Assembly (NCBI RefSeq): GCF_036492635.1
Contig: NZ_AP025305.1
Coordinates: forward strand, 1,736,001-1,800,000
Direction of reading: 5' to 3'
From: Aureibacter tunicatorum
Lineage (GTDB): Bacteria > Bacteroidota > Bacteroidia > Cytophagales > Cyclobacteriaceae
DNA: 64,000 bases
Position numbers and translations under genes: made by a program. This document shows positions 1-8,581 of the stretch, one piece after another. Each line of letters starts with the position of its first letter. The first letter of the stretch is position 1. The notes beneath the pieces were generated by a model. That model saw only the letters and a program-made list of their open reading frames with translations. It made no database searches and was not told where the DNA came from.

Positions 1-679
1 ATTAACAATGATTCTTTCTTCTTGCTCTACTTCAACAGGAACAAGAACAGGCCTTAAAAGCATTGATAAACCAAAAGGGTTTGATAAAACGGAACTTGGA
101 CAAGAGTATAGTAAACTTCAAAAGATTTATAATGAAGAAAGACTTGATTTGTTTAAATCTCAATCATATGATGTAATCCAATTGGCTAAGAAATATGAAA
201 ATCAAAGTGAATTATACCTTTCAGAAGTTTATAATGAAAGTGCATTGTGTCTTAGAGTTGCAAACATGGAATTCAATGGTTTTAATGAATTTCCTAACAA
301 AGACACGATATTAGATTTGTATATGCGCGCATACAAGCTTATTAATGAAAATGATAAAAAATTAACGTCAACATTTGCTGAAACGGTTTTCCAATTAGCG
401 GATTGCTTAGAGCAAGACAATAATTTTGAATCTGCAATAAAATATCGGAAAGAGTATTATAATTTGAAAAAATCAATCTATGGAGAAGAAAACATCCAAA
501 CGGCTGACCCATTGATGTGGATTGGAGGTAACTATGAACATCAAGGTCAACTTGATTCTGCTTTGAAATATTACAGAATGGAAGTGAAATTAAGAGTGGC
601 AAACTTTACTACAAAAAATAAAAAAGCAATTGAATCTCGTCTGAAAACAATAAAAGAAATAGAAGAAAAACTACTCTGA
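1..679 (+). CDS. TPR-containing lipoprotein, 5' end outside window
   Basis: The frame is open to the left edge (codons before the first ATG at 8 are sense). A lipobox-like L-S-S-C lies only five residues after that ATG, far too close for a signal peptide, so the true start and most of the leader lie upstream. The rest (about 220 residues) is helical. Its C-terminal half carries two tetratricopeptide-like helical pairs (about residues 120-200, with the A-x-x-Y-R and L-x-S-A-L-K-Y-Y patterns). It is probably a periplasmic or outer-membrane-anchored scaffold protein. No enzymatic motif is seen and the specific role is unknown. Confidence 0.7.
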   Translation, partial: LTMILSSCSTSTGTRTGLKSIDKPKGFDKTELGQEYSKLQKIYNEERLDLFKSQSYDVIQLAKKYENQSELYLSEVYNESALCLRVANMEFNGFNEFPNKDTILDLYMRAYKLINENDKKLTSTFAETVFQLADCLEQDNNFESAIKYRKEYYNLKKSIYGEENIQTADPLMWIGGNYEHQGQLDSALKYYRMEVKLRVANFTTKNKKAIESRLKTIKEIEEKLL

Positions 680-738
680 ATAAAACTTAAATTGCACTAA
701 AATGCAGTTTATTATTAAGCCGTTGTTAACAATAAGAA

Positions 739-1344
739 ATGATAGATCGCTTAAAAATAAATTATAGACTTGATTCTCCATCAGAGGAGCAAATAATTAA
801 AATGTGGAAAGATTTGAAATTAACGCCATTATCTCAATGGTCAGATAGTACCGAAAAATTGAGATTAGCATTCGAAAAAACACATTGTAATGGTGGAATT
901 CAACTGCATAAGTTTCAAATAAGTGACAATCCGCATTTTCATTGGTTTGCAGTTAGAAATAGATTAGATGAGATTAACTTCATTAAAAAGCTATTTCAAA
1001 GACCAGAATTAAAGCACTATCGAAAAGCGCTTAAGGTCGAAAATGATAAACTCAAAATTAAATCTTTTAATTGGTATAGTGACATTTTCGACCTTTCTGG
1101 AATATTCGCTCGGATTTTAGGACAAGGGGGAGCTTATGAAAATTTAGATGCGATAAAAGCGTGGGAGGTCTCAACGGATTTCGTTAAGAATGAATTCGGA
1201 AATAGGTTTGATGAATTTAACAGATTCTCATATGAAACTGAAGGAGCAAATTGGTTCTGTAATATAGCGTGGGACTATTCGTTTTTGCTATTTGATAAAA
1301 GAAATAATCAAGTAATATTAATTGATGTAACGGATACGGATTAA
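739..1344 (+). CDS. hypothetical protein, 201 aa
   Basis: Not recognised. It is a soluble, cytoplasmic-looking protein rich in aromatic residues, with no signal peptide or membrane segment. The C-terminal part (W-x-C-N-I-A-W-D-Y-S-F-L-L-F-D-K) reads like a compact beta sheet of the kind common in small orphan and immunity-type proteins, but that is only an impression. It starts just after a TTGTTAACAA palindrome (about 723-732) and is followed after 46 bp by another orphan gene. Its codon use and length support a real gene. Confidence 0.6.
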   Translation: MIDRLKINYRLDSPSEEQIIKMWKDLKLTPLSQWSDSTEKLRLAFEKTHCNGGIQLHKFQISDNPHFHWFAVRNRLDEINFIKKLFQRPELKHYRKALKVENDKLKIKSFNWYSDIFDLSGIFARILGQGGAYENLDAIKAWEVSTDFVKNEFGNRFDEFNRFSYETEGANWFCNIAWDYSFLLFDKRNNQVILIDVTDTD

Positions 1345-1390
1345 TTTTAAAACTAGCAACACTTATGTTGTACTTAATCATAATAGATAA

Positions 1391-1858
1391 ATGGCAAGTG
1401 GCTTTATAATATTAAAAGATGGAAGGTGTTTTGCAAGAAGGTGGACTGGGTACGATGAGATAATTCGAATAGCTATAACTGAATTAGAGCAAATTGAGAA
1501 TGGAAAGGATTTGGCTGAATGGTTAATGTTGCAAATTCCAAACTCAGAAGATGATGAAAGTGCTGATGCAGGTTGGGGGTTTCATAATTCTCGTATTGAC
1601 GAATGGATAAACAGGGAGTTGGATTTAAGAAGTCTAACTAAGGAAAATCAAAAATTATTCTGGAGAGCAATTCAAAAAGGTAAAAATAAGCTGACAGAAC
1701 AAGGTGTAGGTTATTCGCCACTTTCATTTGATTTTTTTTATGTGTTTTATGATATGTGCGAACGAGCTGAAAAAGGTGAGCCCCCTTTGGCGTTGACTGA
1801 TTGGAATAAACTTGCCGATCCATGTACAGAACAAAACGGTCCAGGCTGGAAAAAATAA
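1391..1858 (+). CDS. hypothetical protein, 155 aa
   Basis: Not recognised. It is a small acidic soluble protein. The N-terminal strand-turn-strand (F-I-I-L-K-D-G-R-C-F-A-R-R-W-T-G-Y-D) is followed by helices, and the C-terminus is proline- and tryptophan-rich. There is no leader peptide. It lies 46 bp downstream of another orphan and about 160 bp before an IS3 insertion. Such short single-copy genes near mobile elements are often immunity or accessory proteins, but nothing here proves it. Confidence 0.6.
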   Translation: MASGFIILKDGRCFARRWTGYDEIIRIAITELEQIENGKDLAEWLMLQIPNSEDDESADAGWGFHNSRIDEWINRELDLRSLTKENQKLFWRAIQKGKNKLTEQGVGYSPLSFDFFYVFYDMCERAEKGEPPLALTDWNKLADPCTEQNGPGWKK

Positions 1859-2034
1859 AATGAAAAGCTAAAAGTAAATAGCTCGCTACGTTAGCTTATG
1901 TCATTCTCAGCTAGTTTCATATCTCTGATACGAATTCTATATGAACTCTGAATCTTAAGCATAATCTTAAACGTGGGTTAAGGTGTTGTCTAAATTGTCA
2001 TTCAAAATGGAGTTATGTAATGTTCCCCCCTTTT

Positions 2035-3003
2035 TTAGGACCGCAAAGTAGTTAAACTTAATTTTATTTTTTGGTTTCTCATTTCAAGAGCTTCATAAAT
2101 TTCAATATCAGGTTCTGTCAAGGGCGGCTTGTGTTGCGCCTGCGGCAAGCCGTTTATACCCTTGACGGGTTCTGGTATTGAACTTACCTTTGCTTTTGAG
2201 ATAAAAGCCAAATTCGATTCTTCAAAGTAGAGTTCTCTAGGTCGCTTGTGCTCCAATGAACTATGTCTTCTTTGGTGATTGTAAAAATCAAAATACTCGA
2301 GCAAGCCTACGAATAGTTCATTTCCTGTCGCGTAAGCTTTAAGGTAAATATCTTCATATTTTACGGTTCTCCATAGTCTTTCGATAAATATATTATCGAT
2401 CGCCCGTCCTTTACCATCCATGCTGATTCGTATTTGCTTTGAGTGTAAATAAGAGGTGAATACTTCGCTGGTAAATTGGCTGCCTTGGTCGGTATTGACT
2501 ATTTCAGGAACTCCATATTGTTCAACGCATTCTTGCATGGTTTCCTGACACCACTCAGCATCCATAGTATTGGAAATGGACCAACCCACAACAAATCGAC
2601 TCTTTAAATCGATAACTGCCATTAAGTAAAAGTAGCCTCCCTCTACTGGAATATAAGTGATATCCGTCGCCCACACTTGATTGATTCGCTCGATTTTAAG
2701 CGATTCAAGCAGGTAAGGATATGTTTTATGTTGTTTATTTCCTTTAGAAGTATGAGGGCCCGGAACGATGGCTCGCAGATCCATTAGCCGATACAATCGC
2801 TCTATTCTTTTGGAGTTTATATTATAATCCATATCTTTTTTAAGCCAAATGCTCATAGAAGGCACTCCCCAAAATGGTCGCTTTTGATACTGCTTGTCAA
2901 TTAATTTCATAAGCTTCAAATTAAGTTCGGACTCACCTTTAGATTTATAATAATAGCTTGATTTATGAATACCTAAGAGGGAGCACTGCCTCGTAATACT
3001 CAA
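2035..3003 (-). CDS. IS3-family transposase OrfB (DDE integrase catalytic part)
   Basis: This is the catalytic half of the transposase. An N-terminal HTH_21-like helical region (about residues 20-80) precedes an rve integrase core with the DDE triad: D in W-A-T-D-I-T-Y, D in V-N-T-D-Q-G-S-Q-F, and E in D-N-I-F-I-E-R-L-W. The F-Y-N-x-x-R-x-H-S-S-L motif after the last E is typical of IS3. The only in-frame start is a TTG at 3001-3003. The frame is open further upstream and meets orfA at a slippery heptamer, so the protein is more likely made as an OrfAB fusion than from this TTG. Confidence 0.92.
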   Translation of the reverse strand: MSITRQCSLLGIHKSSYYYKSKGESELNLKLMKLIDKQYQKRPFWGVPSMSIWLKKDMDYNINSKRIERLYRLMDLRAIVPGPHTSKGNKQHKTYPYLLESLKIERINQVWATDITYIPVEGGYFYLMAVIDLKSRFVVGWSISNTMDAEWCQETMQECVEQYGVPEIVNTDQGSQFTSEVFTSYLHSKQIRISMDGKGRAIDNIFIERLWRTVKYEDIYLKAYATGNELFVGLLEYFDFYNHQRRHSSLEHKRPRELYFEESNLAFISKAKVSSIPEPVKGINGLPQAQHKPPLTEPDIEIYEALEMRNQKIKLSLTTLRS

Positions 3004-3053
3004 GATATCATGCGCCTTATCGACTAGCTTTTTGCGTTCTTGTGTGTTTTTGT

Positions 3054-3338
3054 TTACGATAAGGCTTTCTTTAAAAAATCCACTTCAACTTGAAGTTGGC
3101 CTATTTTGGAGTAGAGCGTTTCTTTTTCCTTTTCCAAGCTATCCGTGGCTTCTTTTCGATCGCTATTTTTTTTAAAAAGGGAAGAGGCATTATTCAAAAA
3201 CTCGCGTTTCCAAGTGTTGATTTGAGTAGGGCTCAGATCAAATTCTTGTGCTAAAATTGCGATTGTTTTCTGCTCTTTGATAGCGGCTAATGCCACTTTT
3301 GCTTTGAATTCAGGGGTAAATTTTCTTCTGCTTTTCAT
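3054..3338 (-). CDS. IS3-family transposase OrfA (HTH DNA-binding part)
   Basis: This 94-residue protein has an N-terminal helix-turn-helix of the HTH_Tnp_1 type (R-R-K-F-T-P-E-F-K-A-K-V-A-L-A at residues 4-18, then the A-Q-E-F-D-L-S recognition helix). A C-terminal leucine-zipper coiled coil (about residues 60-94) mediates multimerisation in this family. It ends at TAA 3054-3056, just past the T TTT TTA heptamer that can shift ribosomes into orfB. It binds the terminal inverted repeats. Confidence 0.92.
   Translation of the reverse strand: MKSRRKFTPEFKAKVALAAIKEQKTIAILAQEFDLSPTQINTWKREFLNNASSLFKKNSDRKEATDSLEKEKETLYSKIGQLQVEVDFLKKALS
3072..3078 (-). other. programmed -1 frameshift heptamer in IS3 orfA
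   Basis: Read on the minus strand, the orfA zero frame is GAT TTT TTA AAG, giving the canonical X XXY YYZ heptamer T TTT TTA. Slipping back one base joins orfA directly to the upstream-open orfB frame (next codons AAA GAA AGC CTT). The fused protein would continue through about 22 more residues to the TTG annotated as the orfB start. IS3 elements generally make their active OrfAB transposase this way. No stimulatory structure was modelled. Confidence 0.7.
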
Positions 3339-3642
3339 AGTAACTAAGTTAACAGATTGTATCTTAACTTGCAGTCCTAATTTTTGGGGGAACTATAATG
3401 AGTCTAGCTTTGGCTTTAGCGATATTTAGTTTTTAGGTCACGATTATTGAAAAACCAAGATTAACACACTTTCAATACTAATTTAAGAGTTTGCAAAGTA
3501 TATAATCCTTCGGGTATGTTTGAAATATGATTTTTTAACCTTATTTTTTCATTGAAATGATTTGATCTCAATTTCTGAATTCCTCACATAGGTGAAATAA
3601 ACGGAATTTGGTTAGTTGGGATGTTGGTATTAATGAAAAGAA

Positions 3643-4482
3643 ATGACTAGACACATATTACTTCTAATATTAATAGTGGTGTTGGGTTCGTGCTCTGATA
3701 GAAAAGGAAAAAATGTAAAGGTGAAAATGGGGATTAACTCCGATCTAAAAGCAGATATCGAAGCACTAAAATTATATCGAAGTAATGGACATTTAAGTGA
3801 GATTCTTTATGAAAAGCTTTACACATATTTATCAAATGGTGGCACATTAGATATAGATGACCAGCTTTTTTATATTATGAAGAAATTTGAAAATGATACT
3901 ATTCTCAGCATAGAGCTACTTCAAATAGAGCGAAACTCTGAGATACTATTTGAAGAGAAGCAAATATATCAAATATTAATTGAGAATGGCTTCTTCGCAG
4001 AAGGTGTTCCAATAATTAATTTTAATACAAGAAAAATTATAAAGAAAAAATTCGTAGAAGAATCTATTTATCTTGCTTTAGAAGATAAAAACAAAATTTT
4101 CTATTTTGATTTAGAAGGAGATGTTATGAAAGAGAATTTATCATACACTTACTTTTTAGAAGAAATGAAAAGTTTTACGCTAGGACATTTTTCTCCTTCA
4201 AATATTCAAGAGTCTTGGGAAACAAATGGCGGACCTATAGTAATCAATTATACTTGTGAAAATAAAATATTTACATTTAGCCCTTCATACAACGATGACT
4301 GGTATGACATAAGCGAGTGCATGAAGCAAATAAATGAAATATTAAAAGCAAAAGGATATGGTATCTATACAATTTCAGCAGAATTTATATCAGGTCAAGA
4401 TGTGCTATTTATTTTTTTAAGTGATACAGAGAAAGAAAACCTTAAAGAAAGGTTAGGGTGGCAACTAGATCTAATTAAATAA
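3643..4482 (+). CDS. hypothetical lipoprotein, 279 aa
   Basis: Not recognised beyond its leader: a short basic N-terminus, a hydrophobic core and the lipobox L-G-S-C (Cys17) mark a lipoprotein. The mature part is acidic with alternating strand and helix and has no motif I can name. It is isolated: the IS3 element lies about 250 bp upstream and a convergent NmrA gene lies downstream. It may have lost its original neighbours to the IS insertion. Confidence 0.65.
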   Translation: MTRHILLLILIVVLGSCSDRKGKNVKVKMGINSDLKADIEALKLYRSNGHLSEILYEKLYTYLSNGGTLDIDDQLFYIMKKFENDTILSIELLQIERNSEILFEEKQIYQILIENGFFAEGVPIINFNTRKIIKKKFVEESIYLALEDKNKIFYFDLEGDVMKENLSYTYFLEEMKSFTLGHFSPSNIQESWETNGGPIVINYTCENKIFTFSPSYNDDWYDISECMKQINEILKAKGYGIYTISAEFISGQDVLFIFLSDTEKENLKERLGWQLDLIK

Positions 4483-4573
4483 ATATAATACCAACAACTA
4501 AGTCTTCGTATGGCTCGCAGAGCCCAATGTGAAGGCAGTATTGTCAAGCAACTGTTTTGAATACCCGAAAATA

Positions 4574-4600
4574 GGACAGGAGCATTGTCGCTCCCAGTCC
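4574..4600. terminator. imperfect hairpin between convergent genes
   Basis: The interrupted stem GGAC-GGAGC / GCTCC-GTCC has a 6-base loop and sits between two convergent genes. It lacks a clear T-tract on either side, so termination is only a suggestion. Confidence 0.35.
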
Positions 4601-4625
4601 CATTTGAAAATTGAGATGTTGAATC

Positions 4626-5507
4626 TCATGACTTTTCGATCAATGATCTAGTGAACTCTTCTATGCTTAAGCTAGGCTTGCCCAGTATTTCCCAGGTTGT
4701 TTCGGATACTTGCTCTTCTTTTAGTTGCTCCACATAGCTAAGCATGTGTTCCATGAATTCTTCATATTCCTTGCTAGGCAGACCGAGATGCTTGATGGTT
4801 TCCATCGGATACTCTGAAACTTGGATTTTGGGATTGTAGACGCTCGCGAATCTCTTTGCGGCTTCCGGAAAACTTATTCCTTCTGTGCCTTGAACGGTAA
4901 AAGACCGATTGTACGCTTTTTCATTGCCAATGGCATTGGAGATATTTTCCGCCAGATCGGTAGTGTTTGTGAAGTATACGGGATGTTTATGATCGCCTAT
5001 TATCCCAAAGTCCTCGTCTTGTATGAAGGTGGGGAAGGAATCTAAGAAGACGGAGCAATGAAAGTAAGTGTAATGAATGCCTGAATTTTTCAAATGCTCA
5101 ATGGCAGGTTTTCTGATGCGATTGGTTTTGTACTCCATGCCTTTGGTCGCAAATTCGGGATGAGACAAATCGATGCCAACTATCTGCATGATATGTTTAA
5201 CGCCAAGGACCTTGCCGGTGTCAATGACATTGATGATGCCTTCTCTTTCGGGTTGGAATGGGGCGCTTTCATTCCAATTCGTGGTATTGAGATTCAAGTA
5301 GATGGTTTCGGATCCGATGAGCGCGGAGGCAAGGCTTGCTTTATCGGACACGTCGCCATAGACGACTTCAACACCTTTGGGCAATTTTTTCTTGGCGGAT
5401 TCCACATCCCTTACCACAGCTTTTACTTGAATGCCTTTTTGGCTGAGTTGCTTTGTGATCGGCAAGCCAAGCGAACCTGTAGCTCCGATGATGGTTAGTT
5501 TTTTCAT
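4626..5507 (-). CDS. NmrA-like NAD(P)-binding oxidoreductase
   Basis: This is an atypical short-chain dehydrogenase of the NmrA/HSCARG type. The Rossmann signature G-A-T-G-S-L-G lies at residues 8-14, followed by a strand ending V-V-R-D and the V-x-x-G-D-V-S-D motif. The 293-residue length fits the family. The classical Y-x-x-x-K catalytic pair is not evident, as usual for NmrA relatives, which act as redox sensors or quinone/alcohol reductases. It lies 11 bp downstream of an SMR transporter gene on the same strand and is probably co-transcribed with it. The substrate is unknown. Confidence 0.85.
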   Translation of the reverse strand: MKKLTIIGATGSLGLPITKQLSQKGIQVKAVVRDVESAKKKLPKGVEVVYGDVSDKASLASALIGSETIYLNLNTTNWNESAPFQPEREGIINVIDTGKVLGVKHIMQIVGIDLSHPEFATKGMEYKTNRIRKPAIEHLKNSGIHYTYFHCSVFLDSFPTFIQDEDFGIIGDHKHPVYFTNTTDLAENISNAIGNEKAYNRSFTVQGTEGISFPEAAKRFASVYNPKIQVSEYPMETIKHLGLPSKEYEEFMEHMLSYVEQLKEEQVSETTWEILGKPSLSIEEFTRSLIEKS

Positions 5508-5518
5508 GATTTGATGGT

Positions 5519-5833
5519 TTAATGACTTAGTTTGATACCAATGATTCCAATGATGATGAGTGATAAAAATATCAGTTTTTGCCAGCTGAAAGCATCATTG
5601 AATAGAAGCAATCCCACCAGAATAGTACCGCTGGATCCAATCCCTGCCCATACCGCATAGGCAGTTCCCATCTCAATGGATTGCATGGATTTGAGTAAAA
5701 GCCCGAAACTCAAAGCTCCGAACACAAAGAATCCGACAGTGCCTTTCCAGTTTGAAAATCCTTCAGAGTATTTCATTGAAGTGGTAAAGGCAACTTCAAA
5801 TAATCCTGAAAGTAGTAAGTAGATCCAACTCAT
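5519..5833 (-). CDS. small multidrug resistance (SMR) family transporter
   Basis: This 104-residue protein has four predicted transmembrane helices. The essential helix-1 glutamate is Glu13 in G-L-F-E-V. The segment M-K-Y-S-E-G-F resembles EmrE, while G-T-A-Y-A-V-W-A-G-I-G in helix 3 resembles the guanidinium exporters (Gdx/SugE), so the substrate class is undecided between toxic cations and guanidinium. SMR proteins work as dimers in the inner membrane, exchanging the substrate for protons. It is followed 11 bp later by an NmrA-type reductase and preceded by a Crp/Fnr regulator on the same strand. Confidence 0.9.
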   Translation of the reverse strand: MSWIYLLLSGLFEVAFTTSMKYSEGFSNWKGTVGFFVFGALSFGLLLKSMQSIEMGTAYAVWAGIGSSGTILVGLLLFNDAFSWQKLIFLSLIIIGIIGIKLSH

Positions 5834-5911
5834 ATTAGTCTGTATTTAAGATTACAGCACAAAGGTAGAGTCGATGAAAATAGATTCTTTTTACCTATGT
5901 TAAAAAAGCAA

Positions 5912-6478
5912 TTATTTTCCAGATCGAATACGGCTAAGCGTCACCTGAGTAATTCCCAAGTAGGAGGATATATGTCCTAGCTTGACTCGCTGAAGAATTT
6001 CGGGGAATCGATTGATCAGTTTTAAGTACCTGCTTTTGGCATCTGTGAACTGAGTGAGCAATATTTGCTCTTCCATTTCCAATAGAGCTTTTTCGGCTAT
6101 TTTTCTGCCGAAGTTTGCCAGCTCCAGATTGGTTTCATAAAGCTCTAAAAGCTTAGACCTGCTGATCTTTAATATCACTGAATCTTCCAGAAGCTCAATG
6201 TTCTCCATAGAGGGTTTGGACTTGATGAAATTGCTGAGCGAAGCGGCGATATCTCCCTCAAATCCGAACCAATAGGTTACTTCTTTTCCATCTTTATTGA
6301 TAAAGTAGCTTCTCATGGCTCCGGTTTTAATGAAGTAGATATAGTTATGAATTTCGCCGACTTTGATTAATAGTTCGCCTTTTGATTTGCTCTCCTCGCT
6401 CATGCATGCATTCAAAAGTTCGAAGCTTTCGCCTGATATTTCATATTTGTGTTGAAACAAATCTTTGGAGGAGTTCAT
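5912..6478 (-). CDS. Crp/Fnr-family transcriptional regulator
   Basis: A cyclic-nucleotide-binding-like beta-roll (about residues 20-120; includes I-K-x-G-x-x-R-S-Y-F and Y-W-F-G-F-E-G-D) is followed by a dimer helix and a short C-terminal HTH with I-S-S-Y-L-G-I-T-Q-V-T-L-S-R-I-R. That recognition helix is typical of Bacteroidota Crp-like activators. At 188 residues it is normal for this subgroup. It carries no FNR cysteine cluster, and cAMP-binding residues are not obvious. It lies 78 bp upstream of the SMR gene in the same direction and may control the SMR and NmrA genes. Confidence 0.88.
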   Translation of the reverse strand: MNSSKDLFQHKYEISGESFELLNACMSEESKSKGELLIKVGEIHNYIYFIKTGAMRSYFINKDGKEVTYWFGFEGDIAASLSNFIKSKPSMENIELLEDSVILKISRSKLLELYETNLELANFGRKIAEKALLEMEEQILLTQFTDAKSRYLKLINRFPEILQRVKLGHISSYLGITQVTLSRIRSGK

Positions 6479-6529
6479 AAGAAGGTAGAGTTTTGGTGAT
6501 TAAAAATATCAATTAATTCCGCTTGATAA

Positions 6530-7756
6530 TTATTGAGATTCAGACAAATTATCGAGTTTTCTTCGCACCACTTCAGTATCATGCAAGGATAAGGATTTTT
6601 TGTAAAATTCGGTAGCCTTTTCTTTATTGGACTGAGATCGATAAAAATCTCCCATAGCATCATATGCCCGGTAACTTTTTGGGTAATTGTTGATGTTCAA
6701 ATTATATAATGCAAAGGCTTTGTCATCTTGCTGTACAGAGAGCATGATATCTCCATAGCGATTAATGCTGGATTCGGGCGGTGGAAATGAGTAGTTGAAA
6801 TGATCAGCAATGTTTTCAAAGTGATTTGTAATTACGGTCATTAAATCGTCAACATTCATTCCTAAGCCTTCTTGAAATAGAAATTCTTCATCAAAATTGT
6901 ACCAATCGAATAGGGATCGAACTGCGTCATAGGAAGCTGCGAAGGGCACGCCATTGTGATTGTCGTTGAGATAAAATTTCCAATCAAAATTCAATTGGTC
7001 AGCTTGTTCGCAGATGTTTTTGAACGCCAAGATTGTTCTCATGTGTTCGGACGAACTCAATGTGTCTTCCAATACAGTATTCAAATCTAGTCCCTTTGGA
7101 AGCCTATTGGCAACTGCCAAATAGAGCGATTTCTTTTTGAAACTTTCGCTTTTCAAAATATGGCTTGCTTCTTCAAAGAAGCTTAGATTATTCCATCTTA
7201 TGCTAGGGTCAATGGCAACATAGTTGTCAAATATCGCAGGATGGTGGATCAAGGTGTTCAGAGTAAACAAGCCAGCCCAAGAATGTCCGACAAGTGTTCG
7301 ATAGGGAGTTGTTTGATATTTTGAGTCGATATAGGGGATCAATTCATTTTCTAGGAAGCTGGAAAAATTTTCAGCACCTCCCGAGCTGGCCAAATAAGGC
7401 ACTTTGCTGGGAGTTAAATCTCTTACTCTGTCGGTATTGGGGATTCCCACGACGATCATTTCTGGAATGATATTATTGCCATTGGCGACGCTTAATTGAT
7501 GCACCATGCCTACGGTTGAGTAGAAGTGAGCGGTCCCATCCAGCACATATATTACTGGAAATCGCTTTTGCGAATTTTCCGCGCTTTCGGGAATGGAAAT
7601 CCATATTGGACGCTTTTCTTGCAAGATGTTCGAATATATACTATCGACGATTCCTACTGTTATTTGATTTTTGTCAAGGCCAATAGTGCTTGATTGTGCT
7701 AATAGATTGCAAGCGAATAGAAATAGAAGAGCGCAAATGAAGAGCGTTTTTTTCAT
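6530..7756 (-). CDS. secreted esterase of the IroE/Fes-like alpha/beta-hydrolase family with C-terminal TPRs
   Basis: I start it at the ATG at 7754-7756, because the next 21 residues form a good signal peptide ending L-L-A-Q. The catalytic domain (about residues 25-310) carries P-V-I-Y-V-L-D-G, the nucleophile elbow G-H-S-W-A-G and a late N-D-N-H-N-G-V-P histidine, as in putative esterases of the enterochelin esterase-like group. The last 90 residues (from Y-G-D-I-M-L) form two to three TPR repeats, for example A-Y-D-A-M-G-D-F-Y. It is probably periplasmic; the substrate is unknown. The longer upstream in-frame ATG at 7844-7846 would bury the signal peptide. Confidence 0.85.
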   Translation of the reverse strand: MKKTLFICALLFLFACNLLAQSSTIGLDKNQITVGIVDSIYSNILQEKRPIWISIPESAENSQKRFPVIYVLDGTAHFYSTVGMVHQLSVANGNNIIPEMIVVGIPNTDRVRDLTPSKVPYLASSGGAENFSSFLENELIPYIDSKYQTTPYRTLVGHSWAGLFTLNTLIHHPAIFDNYVAIDPSIRWNNLSFFEEASHILKSESFKKKSLYLAVANRLPKGLDLNTVLEDTLSSSEHMRTILAFKNICEQADQLNFDWKFYLNDNHNGVPFAASYDAVRSLFDWYNFDEEFLFQEGLGMNVDDLMTVITNHFENIADHFNYSFPPPESSINRYGDIMLSVQQDDKAFALYNLNINNYPKSYRAYDAMGDFYRSQSNKEKATEFYKKSLSLHDTEVVRRKLDNLSESQ

Positions 7757-7894
7757 GGGTTTTAGGGAAGTAGCGTTTGATGAAAAAATATAAAGGTATT
7801 TTTTATGTGTTAGGTTTTTAGAGTAATTATATATTTGAAATGGCATTAATTAATCGCACAACAGATTTGTGAAGTGGCAAGAATAGATATTATT

Positions 7895-8581
7895 TTACTT
7901 AATGTTAGCATATCTTTTTAACGTTCCTTTTCTAATTTTACCTTTGTTATTAGCTTTAATAAATTCTCCTGTTTCAACATTAAGGCAAGTCAACCACATC
8001 CCACCGTGAGCATAAGTATCAATACAAATTGTATGTTTAAAATCGGCAATTTCACCATTTTTGCGTGAGGTATGACCACAAATTACAGTTTTTGTTGAGT
8101 TATAAGCTTTTGGATTTTCATATTTTTTCCAAAATAGATGATGTTTATTTTGTTCGTTTAAATTTTTCCCAGCTTCAAGACCTGCATGAATGAATATAAA
8201 ATCCTTAATTTCCAAATAGTCAAGGCAAGAATCTATAAAATCCCAATGAGATGGACTTATTATGTCCATCCAATTTTCAGTGTTATTGATATGATAAGAT
8301 TCTAAAGTGTTTGCACCTCCAAAATGTAACCACTCCTTTAATCTTACAGGCGACATTTTTGCGGCTTTCATCATTATTTCATGATTGCCAAGAATAAACT
8401 CAAAATCATGATTTTTTTGATTATTAATAAGCCAGTCAATGACTCCTTTGCTATCAGGTCCTCGGTCTATATAATCGCCAAGAAATACAACTTTGTCATC
8501 AGTTTGTATAATACCTTGTTTGAATATTGTTTTTAATGCTCTAAGACTTCCATGTATATCTCCAATTGCGTAAATAGGCAT
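7895..8581 (-). CDS. metallophosphoesterase, PPP-type serine/threonine phosphatase family
   Basis: The dinuclear-metal signatures are present in order: G-D-I-H-G (residues 7-11), G-D-Y-I-D-R-G, G-N-H-E, then C-G-H-T-S and a final Y-A-H-G-G. At 228 residues it matches bacterial PrpA/PrpE and Ap4A-hydrolase-like phosphatases. It should be a cytoplasmic Mn-dependent phosphatase acting on phosphoproteins or dinucleoside polyphosphates. It stands among orphan genes on the minus strand with loose spacing, so the context gives no substrate. Confidence 0.9.
   Translation of the reverse strand: MPIYAIGDIHGSLRALKTIFKQGIIQTDDKVVFLGDYIDRGPDSKGVIDWLINNQKNHDFEFILGNHEIMMKAAKMSPVRLKEWLHFGGANTLESYHINNTENWMDIISPSHWDFIDSCLDYLEIKDFIFIHAGLEAGKNLNEQNKHHLFWKKYENPKAYNSTKTVICGHTSRKNGEIADFKHTICIDTYAHGGMWLTCLNVETGEFIKANNKGKIRKGTLKRYANIK

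Larger units (their letters stand above)
2021..3395 (-). mobile_element. complete IS3-family insertion sequence
   Basis: The element encodes orfA and orfB on the minus strand. It is bounded by imperfect inverted repeats of about 26 bp at 2021-2046 and 3369-3394; they share GTTCCCCC and TTAGGAC-GCAA. A 3-bp direct repeat TAA (2018-2020 and 3396-3398) flanks it, matching the 3-4 bp target duplication of the family. The length of about 1375 bp is usual for IS3 elements. Both reading frames and the frameshift signal are intact, so it may still be active. Confidence 0.85.

Noticed and set aside
2035-3338. IS3 transposase as a broken pseudogene with a frameshift
   Set aside because: The break falls exactly on a slippery heptamer in the frame and position expected for programmed frameshifting in IS3, and all catalytic residues are intact.
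5094-5498. 134-codon open frame opposite the NmrA-like gene
   Set aside because: It lies wholly on the other strand of a well-recognised gene whose codon pattern explains it; its translation has no domain.
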